A stretch of DNA of 64,000 bases from Sindora glabra. Taxonomy: Eukaryota > Streptophyta > Magnoliopsida > Fabales > Fabaceae. The DNA is taken from contig CM035231.1 in the NCBI GenBank assembly GCA_020226215.1, positions 54,340,876-54,404,875 of the forward strand. The letters are read 5' to 3'. Within the stretch, counting starts at the first letter, position 1. Each line of letters starts with the position of its first letter. A program made the translations under genes and the position numbers. Under the pieces are notes generated by a model. That model saw only the letters and a list, made by a program, of their open reading frames with translations, was not told the origin of the DNA and did no database searches. Shown piece by piece: positions 36,520-49,819 of the stretch.

Positions 36520-38696
36520 TGTAATATCCTAAAATAATGATTATAATTTTTATTTATAAATTTAAAAAAAAAAACCTAAAGTATTTCATTTTAATTGATA
36601 AGGATAATTAAATGATATTTGTTTAACTAATGTTTTATTTCAAACTATAATTAAATAATTTTCATAATGGATTTCTCACATGTTGGAAATGTTTTAACAA
36701 GAACGGTAAGATAATTTGATAGAATATATATACACACACACAAACTAGTAATTTAATAAATTATTTTGAAGAATTTATTCTAAAAGACTGATATTTGAAT
36801 GATTAAAGGAGTATTAATTTATGAAAACATGTACATGTGTTTTGATAAATAATTTTCCAAAAGAAAATTATAAAATCCCAAAAAAGTTACATTTGAATTC
36901 CTAAATAAATAAATTTATCAAGTAATGTTGAGATAAGTAGACTTTATGGAAATTAGGATTCAGATTTAACTTGCTAGGGAAAGTAAATGAGAAGTGTGAT
37001 TAGGATTGAATTCAACTTTTAATGAAGGGCTCAGATTAAATGAGAAAATGAACTTACAATACCTTAAGTGCAACTAACCACTTTATATAATTTCTTTTAA
37101 CTCCTTTTTCCTTTGAAAAAATAAAGGTACCTTCTATTAAGTTCTAAAGAACCCATTTTCTCCTTCTTCTTTCACCTCCATCTATTTCTCTTTCTTTATC
37201 CCTCACTCTAATGATGTCACCCCTCTACTACAGCTATCATTTTCCATTACATAAATGCTTCTACTTTAATTGCAGCCTAACGGTAATGCGTTAAGCTGCA
37301 AGCTCATAGTTAGAGTAGTAAGATGTAAGGCAGTTTAGCCTAGCTCACTTGCTAGCAATCCAATCAATTTTGAACCAATAAGCGGTTAATGGTTCCTTTA
37401 GGCAAAGTTAAGTCAAATTTATACAAAAATCTCTTACTCTTTTTTATGATTTAAGTTAATTTAAGAAAAAACTCGTTTGATGTAATTTTTTTTTGGAATA
37501 AAGAACTATTACTTTTGGTAAATAGAAATTTATGCTATAAAAGATTAAAAACATGATTAGAGCCTTACTATATCATTAACTTCAATATCTATAAGTATTT
37601 GAAGTTAACTAGAAAAACTTTTTTTATGTATATTTGAAATATGTGACAATACTTTTGAAAAATATGATTTTAATGCTATAAAATGTTAACATAACATGCC
37701 TAAGATTTCTAATGATTTGAACTTGATTCAAGAAAATCTCTAAAATATGGAATTTGGTTTTAACAATATAATGCTAAATATATATCTATAAGAAAAAGTG
37801 CAAGAAATTATAAAATAATGTGATTAAAACCAAGAATGATAATTTTGGGAAAGGAAATAAATGATATTAATATATTTATAAATTATCCTTGTAAATTTGT
37901 TAAATAGGAAAAATAAAAAAAAACAATTATCATGAATATCTTAGGATCTATCAAGAAGCATAAGCATTGCCAGTTGAGTATGTAACTATCCCTAATAATA
38001 TTTTCATAAATGTCATATTTCTTATTTGTTTCATATAGATATCATTATATTGTATAAATGTAGATTTAACGAATGAGACTAGTCTCCATTATTTGTATAA
38101 TATAGGGTAAATAATTTATTAATAACTACTTGTTATGTTGAGTAGTGTAGTGTTTAATGGAATTCTAAGAGCCTTATTTGTTCTTGTTAATGATTGTGTT
38201 TGTCTTTTTAGGAATGGCATAATGGGAACATCACATTGGTTATTGTTTGATCATTATATAAATGTGTAATTATTAAAATATATGGGTGTGCTTGATAGAT
38301 GACATTATGGTTGTGTTGCATTACTTTGAAAGTGCATTGAAAACAAGAATGCTTATTTATAATTTGTTAATTGCTTAAATTGATTATATTATTGATATTG
38401 CATTTGGAATGAATTAGTTATTTAATGTGGGAATGATATTGTAATGTGATGTGATGATGTGATGAAATATTCATATGTGATACTAGATCTAAATCATGTG
38501 GCTATAATTGTTATATTGGTGGTAGCCAGAAATATTAGAAGGGATAAGATTAGGATTGTGACTAATACATACTGGGAGAAACAAGGTAAATCATGTGATT
38601 ATGATTATTATACCAGTGGCAGTGATAAATATCAAGAGTGATAAGGTTAAGATTGTAACTGATAAATACTAGGAGACATAAGGTGGCTAACTTGAC

Positions 38697-38773
<77 letters not shown>

Positions 38774-39381
38774 GTTTGTCATTATAGCAACTCGATATTT
38801 AGATGTTGATGAATAGAGATTGGTCATGAATGTGAATAGAATTTGATTTATAATTGATAAATATGAGTACATGTATGAGTTTTGTGGTAGTGTTCCATTA
38901 ATGTTCTTGGTTTTATCTTAAAACAAAACTTAAATATTTTTATCTAGTTAAGTCTAGATAGGTGTATATTCATTGAATTTTATAAAACTCACTCCTTTAT
39001 TTTAAACATTTCAAGATTCCACTTGAGAATATTAAGTTATGTAGCTTAAGCAGAAGTCAAAGACAATCCAAGAAGAGTTTGACAATTAGGATATATGTTG
39101 GAACTAAATTAGGGAATTAGAGATATAAATATTATAATGTACCTATTTTTGATGTATTGAATTATTTATTTGTCATGTGTGTATCTATGCCATTATTAAG
39201 CTATGTGTAAAATAAGTTTAAAATATAAGGTGTATGACCTATGATGAGTATTTGAAAATAAGGTAAATTCTTTTCATTTTTCTATAAAAATTTAATAATC
39301 AATTAGTTTAGTTAATCTCAAGGTTGATGGAAATGGAATTGTATGATCCTAGCTAGTCAAGATTAGACTCGTGTTATGACA
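36520..39381 (+). mobile_element. LTR-like insertion (probable solo LTR) inside copia
   Basis: The copia reading stops after S-S-G-H-F at 36519 and resumes at about 39390 (E-C-H-H-R-D-D-W-L-K). Between them is 2.86 kb without copia similarity that begins TGTAATATCC and ends GTGTTATGACA, as LTRs do. The flanks CATTT and TAGTT match 3 of 5, so a target duplication is not secure. Inside are recurring phrases GGAGA(C/A)ATAAGG and GATTGTAACTGATAAATAC near 38520-38690 and a long (ATT)n tract. The small frame at 38459-38641 is spurious. Confidence 0.55.
38699..38771. repeat. (ATT)n microsatellite
   Basis: About 24 uninterrupted ATT units inside the LTR-like insertion. Confidence 0.97.
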
Positions 39382-39419
39382 TAGTTGATGAATGTCATCA
39401 TAGAGATGATTGGTTAAAA

Positions 39420-40440
39420 TGAAAACACACAACTCAAACAAAGTTAAACTCACTTTCAAAATACGAGGTTTTCATATTAGTAGTCTAAACATTTAGAGGT
39501 GTAAAGCTAATGGAGTACAAGTGAATAGTTATGTGAAAAAGAAATAAGAAAAATGAAGTCATAAAATATAAAGTACGATTTGCAGCACAAGATTTTTCAT
39601 AAAGACCTAGGATCGATTTTAAGAAGCATATTCTCCTATAGTGGATGCAATCACATTTTAATATCTTATTAGTCTGGCAGTACGTGAAAAACTTGATATG
39701 CATCTAATGAATATAGTTATAACCTATTTATATGGCAAGCTTGATAATGATATATATATATATATATATATATATGAAAATCTCTAAAGGTTTTAAGATA
39801 CTAAAAATATATAATTTGAATTTTTTAGAAATGTATTCAATCAAACAACAAAGATCTTTGTATAAGTTAAAAAAATTTATATGAATATGGTATAACCATC
39901 TTAGTGACTATTTATTCGAAAAAGGACATAAAAATGATCATATCTATCTTTATATTTTTGTAAAGAAATTTAAATCTAAATTTGCTATTATCATAATATA
40001 TGTTGATAATTTGAACATTATTGAAACTCATAAAAAGTTTCTAAGGGTAGTTAAATATTTGAAAAGGAATTTGAAATGAAAGACCTTAGGAAAAGTAAAT
40101 TTTGTCTTGGTTTACATATCAAGCATCAAATTAATGGAATATTTGTCCATCAAACAAATTTTATTAGAAAGGTCTTAAAATGTTTTTACATAGATAAATC
40201 ATATCTATTGAATATTGCAATAATTGTTCAATCTCTTAATACTACTAAGGACACCTTTCATCTAGTTAATGAGAATGAAAATTTTCTTAGTTCCGAAGTA
40301 TCATTTCTTAATGCAATTAGGGCATTGATGTATCTTACTGATAATACACATCCTGATATAGCTTTTTCAATAAGTTTATTAGCAAGATATAGTTTTTTTT
40401 CAACCAAAAGGTATTGGAAACCTTTAAAGGATAAGTGATA
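39420..40440 (+). pseudogene. Copia reverse transcriptase remnant
   Basis: Reading through several frames gives copia RT phrases: LNSLSKYEV, SLYKLKKF, IIYVDNLNI, then KSKFCLGLHIKHQINGIFVH and MYLTDNTHPDIAFSISLLAR. The longest open piece is 40076-40438. Stop codons fall inside conserved stretches (for example just before K-T-L-G-K). A (TA)n tract (39750-39775) interrupts the finger region. The active-site aspartate pair is changed to D-N. Part of the element at 32314-41323. Confidence 0.88.
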
Positions 40441-41103
40441 TGGGATTATTCCATTCACATGAGTTTAGATTAAAAATAATTAGTTATACAAATGCAAGAT
40501 TTTTATTTAATTTACACAATACTAGATCTTAAATTGGATATTTATTTATGCATGGTGGTATACCTATTTCTCTACATTCCTCAAAACAAATTATAGTTAG
40601 TACTTCTTCAAATCATACAAAGAAAATAGCAATTTATAAGGTAAGTCGAGAATGTATTTGACTAAGATCAATGACTCAACATATTCAATAAAAGTGTAGC
40701 TTAAATTCTAATAAAGAGGTTTTAAGAAGACTATATGAAGATAATGTTCCTTGTATAACTTAACTAAAAAGAGAATATATTAAAAGATACAAAACAAAGC
40801 ACATCTCAGGAAAACTCTTTTTTATTCATGATCCTAAAAAAATGGCAACATTGATATTCAACAAATCCATTCAAGTGATAATCTTATAGATTTATTCATA
40901 AAGGTACTTCTTATTTCAATATTAAGAAATTAGTTTATAAGATTATAATACATTAAATTAGATATCTTAAGTAATATATTCAATAAAGGGAGTTAAACTC
41001 ATGTTATACTACTTTTTTCTTGATCATGATTTTTTCTTGTTGCATTTTTCTAGTAAAGTTTTTAATGAGATAGATTATTACAAAATGAATATCCAATAAG
41101 GAG

Positions 41104-41323
41104 TATTATAAATATATTTATGTGGATCCATCATATATTTTAATTTATTTATTAGTTATTGTGATTTTAAGTTTAACCTTATCTCTTATTGTAACCAATA
41201 ATAGATAATTATTGATTAGATAGTTATCAAAGCAATTTTATACATTTAAAAATTAGAGAACTTCTCTTGTTATATTCTTTTCTCCCTTCAAAATTCTGCT
41301 TTACTTGATTTATTTTTACAACA
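41104..41323 (+). repeat. 3' LTR of the copia element
   Basis: Aligns with 32314-32576, sharing TTAATTTATTTATTA, TAATTATTGA(C/T)TAGATAGT and the AGCAATTTTATA phrase. It ends ACAACA. About 43 bp present in the 5' LTR is missing. Confidence 0.7.
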
Positions 41324-41880
41324 CAATAAAATTTATAAAATTATTTATCCTAGTACCTTTAAAAGAGTACATTTAAAGTATTTTCAATATATATATATAT
41401 ATATAGCAAAATTGTTCAACCATATTTAGAGATTTCATGAATTTTATCGAAGTTTGATATCAAAATCATATAAATAAATTTTTTATATAAAATTTTACAA
41501 TTTCTTTGCAAATAGTTAAACATGACATTGAAATTTTATGTACAACAAGTAAATAAAAAGTTATTATTTTATTTTTAAAATTTTATAAAAATTTAAAAAT
41601 ATATAAAAATTATAATTTTTAAAAAAAATTGAAAAAAATTATGAAAAGAATTTAAAAATTATAAGATAAGAATATGTAGTAAATGGTAAAATATAATCCA
41701 AATAATTACAATTAATGTTATAAAATCCAAAAAATTTTAGAAATTATTTTACTAAAATTTGCTATGTGATCCCTATACTAATCAATAGATTTCTAAATAT
41801 CTCGAATAAAAAATATAAACTATTCATGGTGCCCTAAGTGGCATAGTTGGAGCCACTTAATGGAGAATATAGAATATGGG
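41324..41880. other. No gene; AT-rich
   Basis: Short (TA)n at about 41389-41404 and runs of A/T around 41550-41660. Nothing coding. Confidence 0.5.
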
Positions 41881-44800
41881 TGCCATTTGATTTGTAAAAT
41901 CTTTCTCACATTTTAGAAAATGTTTTAAAAGAATGTAGAATTTTCATATTTGGTTCAAATTTTAAAAAAAATAATCTTAAGATTTTTCAAACTTTTGAAA
42001 ACATTTTAACTTAATATTCCATTAAAATATTTCCATGAAGAGGTGGGTTTTTTATATTCCTTCAATGTAAAAATGTTTGATTAATATAGATAGACTATTT
42101 TGTCCACCCTCTTATTAAAGCTTTACTACCATTAATACCTGATTTTACCACCACTTATCATTATTGACCATTGTTAACTATCACTTATTATGATCAACCA
42201 CCACTCCTATTACATCCTTTTTAAACTATATTAAATTAGAATTTATTTTATGCAAAAGAATAATTAAGATAGCTAATAAATTTGGGTGAATTAAATTATA
42301 TGTATGAATTATGAAATAAAATAAAGTTAATAGTTTGATAAATATAAGAATATGAATTTTACGAAAATTAAACAAGGAAAATCAAACAAAAACATAAATT
42401 ATCAATTTTTAAGTTGTTATAAATAATTATATGAGTGTAAAAAATATTTAGGAAAAGTTTTCTAAAATATCTTGGTCACTATTGGCTAAAACTAGCCAAT
42501 CCTCATTTCCTTTTTATTTTTCCCTAAATTTCCTAACTTTTATACCACATTCTCTTCTTTTTCATCTTCCTCTTATCAATTGGGCAAGGAAAAGCAAGAT
42601 TTATTTGTCAATTTCTTCATCTAATCAACATAAGGATAATTTTACCACTAAAACTTCCCCTCATATCCCTCTCAATTCAAAGAAATTTGATGAGATTAGG
42701 TTTTCATGGGAGTTTGGAACCCTAACCTTGTAAAACTTAGGTTTTGATAGGATTAGATTTAAAAATCCTTCAATTGAGCATCTTAGTAATCCCTTTCACA
42801 CAAAGTAAATGAATACTCTAATTTAAATTCAATAGTTTATTGAGAAAATTGTTGTTTGCAACTATATTGAAGTTTACATGAATTTATAAGAATATGATGA
42901 TTGTGATGATTTAGTTGAATAAAATGGTGAAGAATCCTTAAGTGAAGTGTTAAATAGATGTGTTTATTGCTAAAAAGTGGTTTAGTGAAGTAATAAATAA
43001 GTTAGGTGTGCATTTATGTTGTTGAACAATGGAAAAACTCACTAAAGAATGAATTAGGCTTATACATGAAAAAATTTTTGAACCCAAATTTCATTGAAAA
43101 GGAAAGCGATTCACAAAGTGTTTTACTATGAGACAATGTTATTGGAAGTCATGAAAAATTTCATGAAGCTTTTTTTGTAAAGCCTTTACCAAGCCTAGAA
43201 ATTTTAAATGATTAAGAAGAGACTCGCAAAGCACTTTGTTATTTTTAAATGTTATTGGAAGGTCCAAATAGCTTCGCAAAGAACTTCTTCTACCTTATTT
43301 TTGTGGGATAATTTCATTTAAATTTAGTAAAGACTTACGCCACTTCTAAGCATTATAAACTTATCATATTATACTCAGTATTAAGAAATAAACTTTGCAT
43401 GTTATTTATGATATGATATAAGATTAGAAATGATGTGACATATAATTTATGATATAGTTGATCTTATTTATATAATATGATATAAAATATGACTCTGATC
43501 ATGTATGAAGACATGGTGTTGAATGGCAAATGTGTAGCCAGGCATAGCTGCTTATTAGCATTGAAAGCCTTCAACTAGTTATGAATTAAGAGATGTAAAA
43601 AGGGCAATATAACTATTGAAAGGTTAATTCCTAATAATAAGTTTGTAAAGGATACAAGGTTAACCTGGGAGACACAAGGATGAAAAGTTTGTAAAAAGTA
43701 TAAGATTGACCTTAGAGTTACAAGGTAGATATATGCATTTGATTTTAAAATACTTTATAATGTGTTATGAATTAACTCTTGATTATTGCTAAGTTATCCT
43801 TTTGTGACACGAATATGATGAATGTGAATATAGATGAACTTCTTGTGCTACTTAATGGTATTTTGATATAGTTAATGATCTTGTGTGATAAGTCTTACAA
43901 AAGATGGTCCAATTTGTATGCCAATATATTATTGTGATCATTTTAAATGAAATATTTACTTACTAATCCCTAAACTCATTTCTTCACGTTTTATTATGCA
44001 AATTCTTAAGTTTAATTTTCATTACCATCTCCTTTAAGCTAGACTTCTTACAAGCTTAATGGTTTAGTTGATGGTGGCATTAGATTTTGTAGATAGGATT
44101 TTTTTTAGCCTTATTTTATGTTTAAGATTAGGTAGATGATACACTTATTAACCTCCTTTATCTTTGGGTATATTAAAGTGGCTTAATCTTTTCTTGTAAA
44201 GGATATAAGCAATTCTAACTTTTTAGCCAATTTGTAAACTTCTGCTAAACTATGGTATGTGATCTTATCAAACATATAGATTTCATTTCCATTTTTAATA
44301 GATTCCTTTATATTGTTATATTAAATTACGCTTGTGGAGATCGAGTAATGGATTTCACACTAATAACAATTAGGTTAAGGTCATAACAACCCACCACTAT
44401 CTACTACTACTAATTATTGCTCACCACCATTGTCGATGACTATTGTTGGCCACCACCCACTACTGGTAGCCATCATTCATCATCACTTCCTGTTAATGAT
44501 CACCATCTACCACTATCTATCACTAATGATCACCATCAACTATTACTCATTAGTAGTAACCATTATCGATCACTATCCATAATTGATAACTACTATTCAC
44601 CACAACTTATTATTAGTAATCACCGTCTATTATTAGTAATTGCTGATGACCATGCTAACTATTACCCATTATTAATGACCACCGTTGATCACTAACCATT
44701 GTTGGTGACCACCATACACCATCATTAGCCACTATTCTTTTTTAGTGACCACTATCAGTCACCATTTATCATTGACAACCACTATCTACCATTACTATTA

Positions 44801-45043
44801 TCATCATTCATTACTAGTAATCATTGTTAGCTCCTACTCAATGCCATTAATAACTAAATTTTTAATAATTTTTAGTAATCTAATAATATTTTTAAAAATA
44901 TTTAAAATAATTAAAGTGTAGTATTATAATATTTTTAATTAAACTAAATATGATAATATCATATTTTTAAAAATTAAAATTTTAAAAATTATATTTTAAA
45001 ATATTAAAATTCTTAAAATATTTAATTTCATATACCAAATGCG
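41881..45043. mobile_element. MITE-like element with CCA/TTA-rich core, split by an LTR
   Basis: The left end CCATTTGATTTGTAAAAT and the reverse complement of the right end (CGCATTTGGTATATGAAATT) form a loose terminal inverted repeat. The core is built from imperfect CCACCACTATC, TTATTA and ATCACC units on both sides of an inserted LTR-like sequence (left 42120-42207, right 44389-44850), so the two halves were once joined. The long frame at 44417-44695 is a translation of this low-complexity core, not a gene. Related cores occur reversed at 61200-61420 and 4635-4755. Confidence 0.5.
42208..44388 (+). mobile_element. LTR-like insertion (probable solo LTR)
   Basis: About 2.2 kb, starting near TATTACATCC and ending GGTCATAACA, inserted in the CCA-rich core. 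The middle (43490-43740) carries phrases like GGAGACACAAGG and TAAGATTGACC, similar to 38520-38690 in the other LTR-like insertion, so the two are probably one family. The frame at 42482-42733 is unrecognised and lies in the LTR leader. No gag or pol. Confidence 0.5.
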
Positions 45044-46886
45044 AGTGATGTGAATTTACGGGCGGGAGTGATATTATATGATGGGACAAGGTGAAAGCAT
45101 TTAGGTGACAAGTGCACATTCGGTGAAGAGGTCTGCTATTAGAAACACGCGCTAAAATCTAAAGAACTTGCTATTCTTAATCCATGCGATGATAACAAGA
45201 GCTGGACACTAGCAAACTGACATGTTTTTTTGTTTTGATAGACATAGCATATGGCTCCACAAATATCCAGCAAGTAAGGTTATAAGGAGGACAAATGTAA
45301 ATGGATGGTGATTTAGGGTAAGGAGTGCAGAATATTGGCTATAGGAGGAAGGGAATGAATTACCAATTAACTATAATGATTAGTGTGTATGTGTGATATA
45401 ACATATAATCATGCTATTCTCACACCGACTCTCTTACTCACAATTTTTTATATGCAAGTAAAATTCATAATTTTGGACTCTACTTATATTATATCAAGGA
45501 GTTGACGTGAAATATATAAAAAAAAGTAAAATTATTCACATTTTTTAACATTTATATATCTCTCACTTTCTTTTCTATATTAACAAAAGAAATTTATGCT
45601 TCTAAAAAAATGAGTTAAGTCAACTCGTTCTAATAGGATAAAAAAAGTGGGAGAAGAGTGAACATTGAAAAGCGCATATAACATTACTCATATAAGGATA
45701 AAAGTGTAAAAGAAAGTCTATTTAACATAATATGCATATGAAAAATTCTTAATTAGTTGGTTGGCATATAATTTGAATGCTTGCTATCAATGCGGATTGC
45801 GATAAATACAAGTAAGAGTGGTTGGAAAATTTAATAATTTTTGTTTATATCTCTCTTAATTCTTATTGGTAATTAATATATAAATTATGTGCACACTAAC
45901 TAACCAAGAATTTGTCATATACGTATGCCTCCCAACAATTCAAAAGCCAACTTTCACACACATGGTACTTCAATTTCCTATTTTGTTAATTTTCTTTAAC
46001 TTTATAAGAAATATTTTTTATTTTAAAATGTATATTTTTAATATTAGGACTTAAAACTTTAATGCAAAAGGAAATTACATTTTCAAAATTTTTTTTATTT
46101 AAGTCACATTCTTTATTTTATGGAGATTTTATCTTCATATTCTGAATTTGATGTCAAATTTATGGTGTTTATTATAATACCTTTAGTGTTTCAAAACTAG
46201 GGTAACATGATAGGTTCTTAAGTCATTGGATTAAAATTATCTAATTATAATTATTTATTTTTTTAACAGATAACAAATATAATTAAATAATTTAAATTTA
46301 ATAATTTTTTGAATCACTATATTTTCCTAACTTTCAAAACTCACAAGGCACCGTAAAATTCACTCAAAATTAGATACTTAATATTATACTTCTAGGATTT
46401 TAAAAATCAGGATAAATATATGTAAGTGAATCTATTAAGTTATCCCATCTTAAAAAATTATGTATTTTTGTCTAGAGTCGTGCCTGCAATTTTTTAAAGA
46501 AATAAGGGGATGCATCTTCCAACTTTCACAATATTAGTCTTGAACATTTTTACTTCAAGGCCGTAAAATAATTTGATTGATCCTGTGCTAAGTGAGAATG
46601 AGGAATAATTCATTTAAAACTTGATAATTGATTATTTGAAATTAATCCAATTCTTCTGCGAATAATGTTTACTATTATTATAAGAGTTATTAAACTATTA
46701 AAGCCACATAAATAAGGATTAAGAATTGAGGATCAAGCCTCGAATGAAAAAAGGACATAAAATTTGAAAAAAAAATATCGAATATCATTTGAATTAAATA
46801 TTTTTAACCAAAACTATTTATTAATTAATAATGTTAAAATTCTGATTTCTAGTCATTTTTTTAGATTTGGATTTGATATTGATTAT
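45044..46886. other. No recognised gene
   Basis: Bases 45050-45400 are less AT-rich (GGGCGGGAGTG, ACACGCGC) but stops are frequent in all frames and no protein is recognisable. The rest is AT-rich. Confidence 0.4.
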
Positions 46887-47222
46887 GAATGTGTTTAGAT
46901 ATGATTTTATTTTTGTGTTTTTAGAAATTATTTTTAACAGCTATTTTTTTCAAAAATTATTTTTGAATTGAAGAAAATTAAAGAACTAATGATAGTCTTT
47001 GTCATAAATAAGAAAATATTTTATTTAATTAAAAATTAATATAAAAATAGGAGAATAAGTTAATAAATTATTTAAAAAAATTTATTTTTATTTTTAATTT
47101 ATATATTTGAAATTATAATTTTTAGAAATATATTCTAAAAATAAATTCTCAAATAAGTTTTTTATTTTTAAAAATAAAAGAACAAAACATTATTTTTTTG
47201 AAAAATTAAACAAATGTACTCA
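46887..47222. mobile_element. MITE-like repeat, copy 1
   Basis: Begins GTGTTTAGATATGATTTTAT and ends AAACAAATGTACTC. A near relative is at 48243-48540 and a third, weaker one at about 13198-13478. The ends are partly inverted (TGTTTAGA against the reverse of TTAAACAAAT). Noncoding. Confidence 0.45.
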
Positions 47223-47299
47223 TGTATATTCAGTTATAAATGAATAAAAATATCAATTATATAAATATGAGTTCAATTTTATACTTCCATTTTATTTTT

Positions 47300-47410
47300 A
47301 AAAGTATTATTGTTATTGACCCATTTTTTTTTCATTTCATTCTTTCAATTTTTATTGTATCAAACATAATTATAAAATGATATGATCATTCCATTGTATT
47401 ATATCAAATG
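47300..47410. repeat. TTCATTCCATTCC-family fragment
   Basis: Shares TTTCATTTCATTC, ATCAAACATAATTATAAAAT and CATTCCATTGTATTATA with 15800-15905. Confidence 0.6.
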
Positions 47411-48242
47411 CAATATTATTCTATTTTTAGCCCAAACTAACCTAATCTATTTGTAAAGTAGAATATGTTTGAACTAAATTTTTAACACATTTTATAAAAT
47501 AAGTTATGTCATATAATCTTAAACCTAGCCTATTAGCCTAGGTTGACTTATATTTTTTATGCATCAAATTATATATATATGAAGAAAATTTTATATACAT
47601 TTTCAAAAGTGTATAGCAAAAATTCTAACAAATTTTCATTCTCTTAATTTTAGTTTATTTTATAATTATTTAAATAATTAATTTATAATTATTACTTGAA
47701 CTTTGCAAATTTTGAATGAGGCCAATTCAAATTAAAATCAAAATATTATCCTTAGTTTGGAGTTGAACAATTTTTAATATTAGTTGAGTTGTGTTTGATA
47801 ATATCAAATTTTAATTTTAATCAACTTAATTTTATTTTTAATAATATTTTTTAAAAAAATTTACTAATTATTAATAAATTTATATAAGTCGATCAAAACT
47901 TAAAAAATTTATATATAAATTAAATCATCTCAAATTTTAAACTTACTACAAATTTATAGACCAGATGATGTAAATATTTTTTCTATGCAGAACTAACCTT
48001 TCTTAGGCAAAAATCCACCGCAACCTAATCTGCTCTTACCCCCCAATGTCCACCACTCAGCCCCGTATTTCTCTTCAGAAGGCCAACTCATTTTATTTGT
48101 TGTATTCTAAGAAATCTTGTTATGTGTTTGTTTTACCAACTTCTGTAGTTTGTTGCAATTTAACAACAAATTTATAAATAATGTTATGCTCATAATTATT
48201 ATATTCATAAAATTTTTAAATAAAATAGAAAAATAAAATTTT
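47411..48242. other. No gene seen
   Basis: Contains CAACCTAATCTGCTC followed by CCCCCCAATGTCCACC near 48020-48060, a short less AT-rich patch with no readable protein. Confidence 0.4.
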
Positions 48243-48540
48243 AATTGTATTTAGATATATTTTTTATTTTCTGAAACTATTAAAAAATATTTTCAACTGT
48301 TATTTTTTAATTTAAAAGAAACATATAACAGAAATGATTGGTGATACAAATAAGAAAAATATATCATTGAATTACAATTTGTCATAAAAATGTTAATAAA
48401 ATACGTAAAAAATATTTTTATTTTTTATTTTTAATCATGTATTTAGAGTTATAATTTTTGGAAATAGATTATAAAGCTAAAATTTTATTTTCAAAAATAA
48501 AAATAATTTTTTAAAAAAAATAATAAACAAATATATCTTT
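48243..48540. mobile_element. MITE-like repeat, copy 2
   Basis: Begins TGTATTTAGATATATTTTTT and ends AATAAACAAATATATC, matching 46887-47222 in its ends and in the core TATTTAGAGTTATAATTTTTG against TATTTGAAATTATAATTTTTA. Confidence 0.45.
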
Positions 48541-49340
48541 TAGATATGTGAATTAGACATTGTGCCCCACCAGGTCTCCGCCACAACTGAAAAATAGTGT
48601 CGTCCCGACATTATCCCCCAAGTGCGAAGCGGCGGACTACCTTTTTCTTTGGCTGCAATTCTCATTTCTCACATGACTAAGACTTATAATTTTTTAATAG
48701 TAATAATTAATTATGACAATGATATATATATAAATTAAATATTCATTATTTAAAAAAATTTCCGTATCCTTGCATTAGAAAAATGGACACTTTAATTATG
48801 ACTTACATAATCGTTCTAAAATAATAAAAATGAATTAATTGTGATTTTTAACCCTTATGATTTATAATAATTAAAATATAAATAATAAAATTGATAAAAA
48901 ATATATATGAGTAAAAGTAAAGCAAGAAATTATAATTAAATACATAACATTTCTTCAAATTTGTCTGTATCACATGCCATCTGTCTTCCGCAAAAACCAA
49001 AAAGAAATCAATATCAATAGCCGCGAGTATGTTTTTGGTTATTCAAGTTTGTGGATTGATGATTTGGAGATTAGGATGACATTTTCACTCATATTAAATG
49101 TATATTTTTAATTTTTTATTTATTCAGGTATAAATATGGGATCTTTAAAATGATGTGTATGGACAAAGAGATTTCTATGATTTTATCGGGTGCAATGACT
49201 ATATTACTTAATCCTCTTCATAACTATGTTATATAATATATAATTGAATAACATATAATAATATATATTAATATATAAATTTGATTGACATAAAATGAAA
49301 AAATAAAATTGCATATATAATTAATTAATTTAAATTAAGG

Positions 49341-49819
49341 AGTCATTTAGTTCACACAAGAAATATCTTCCTATAGCAAATTGAACTTCTTAGGAAATAA
49401 CTTCTTACGTGAATTTTTTGGAAAGCATTCAAAGTTATTTAATTAATACATAGAAAGCGATGCTTTCTAAAAAGTAACTTTCTATGTCTTGTTTTGTTCA
49501 ATTTTAAATATCTTAAGAAGTATTAATAAAATAACTACAATATCCTCATATTATTATAATATAAAGTAATAAATTTTAGTTGTTATTAATTAAATTTAAT
49601 GAGAATAATTTTATTATTATATCTATAAATAACATAAGAAATAAAACTTACTTAAAGGAGAGGTGGATAACTAACTTCCCATATTCTGTAGGAAGTAGAA
49701 CTTTGTAGGAAGTTCTATTTCCTCCAATTTGTAAAATAATGGCCAAATAAATAATTCACTATTTTTCTATTTCCTGAAAAATAAAACTTTCCATACTATT
49801 AAGGCGAATCAAATGACCT
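49341..49819. mobile_element. GTCATTT-ended MITE, copy 1
   Basis: Left end AGTCATTTAGTTCAC; the right end reads AGGTCATTTGATTCGC on the other strand, a clear short terminal inverted repeat. Inside are repeated AACTTTCTATG and GAAGT(A/T)GAACTT phrases. Copies 2 and 3 lie at about 57657 and 59024. Noncoding. Confidence 0.65.

Larger units (their letters stand above)
32314..41323 (+). mobile_element. Decayed Ty1/copia retrotransposon
   Basis: Possible 5-bp target duplication TAATA/CAATA (4 of 5). Degenerate LTRs lie at 32314-32576 and about 41104-41323. TGTTATCGGTAC after the first LTR matches 8 of 12 bases of TGGTATCAGAGC, the usual copia initiator-Met tRNA primer site. A gag remnant lies at 33590-34190 (a broken zinc knuckle near CGMYGH-like codons). 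GAG-pre-integrase WHDQLSHPKS is at about 35083. Integrase pieces run 35240-35960 (for example EFTSKSFNDYCMW). Reverse transcriptase lies at 39420-40440 with the active site as YVDN (39999-40010) instead of YVDD. RNase H remnants run to about 40960, and a purine stretch AAAGGGAGT is near 40986. Stops and frameshifts are everywhere, so it is inactive. It is interrupted by an LTR-like insertion (36520-39381) and holds two internal duplications. Confidence 0.88.

Noticed and set aside
44417..44695. 92-residue frame rich in His, Ser, Leu and Asp
   Set aside because: It is translation of the CCA/TTA-rich repeat core, with no conserved motif.
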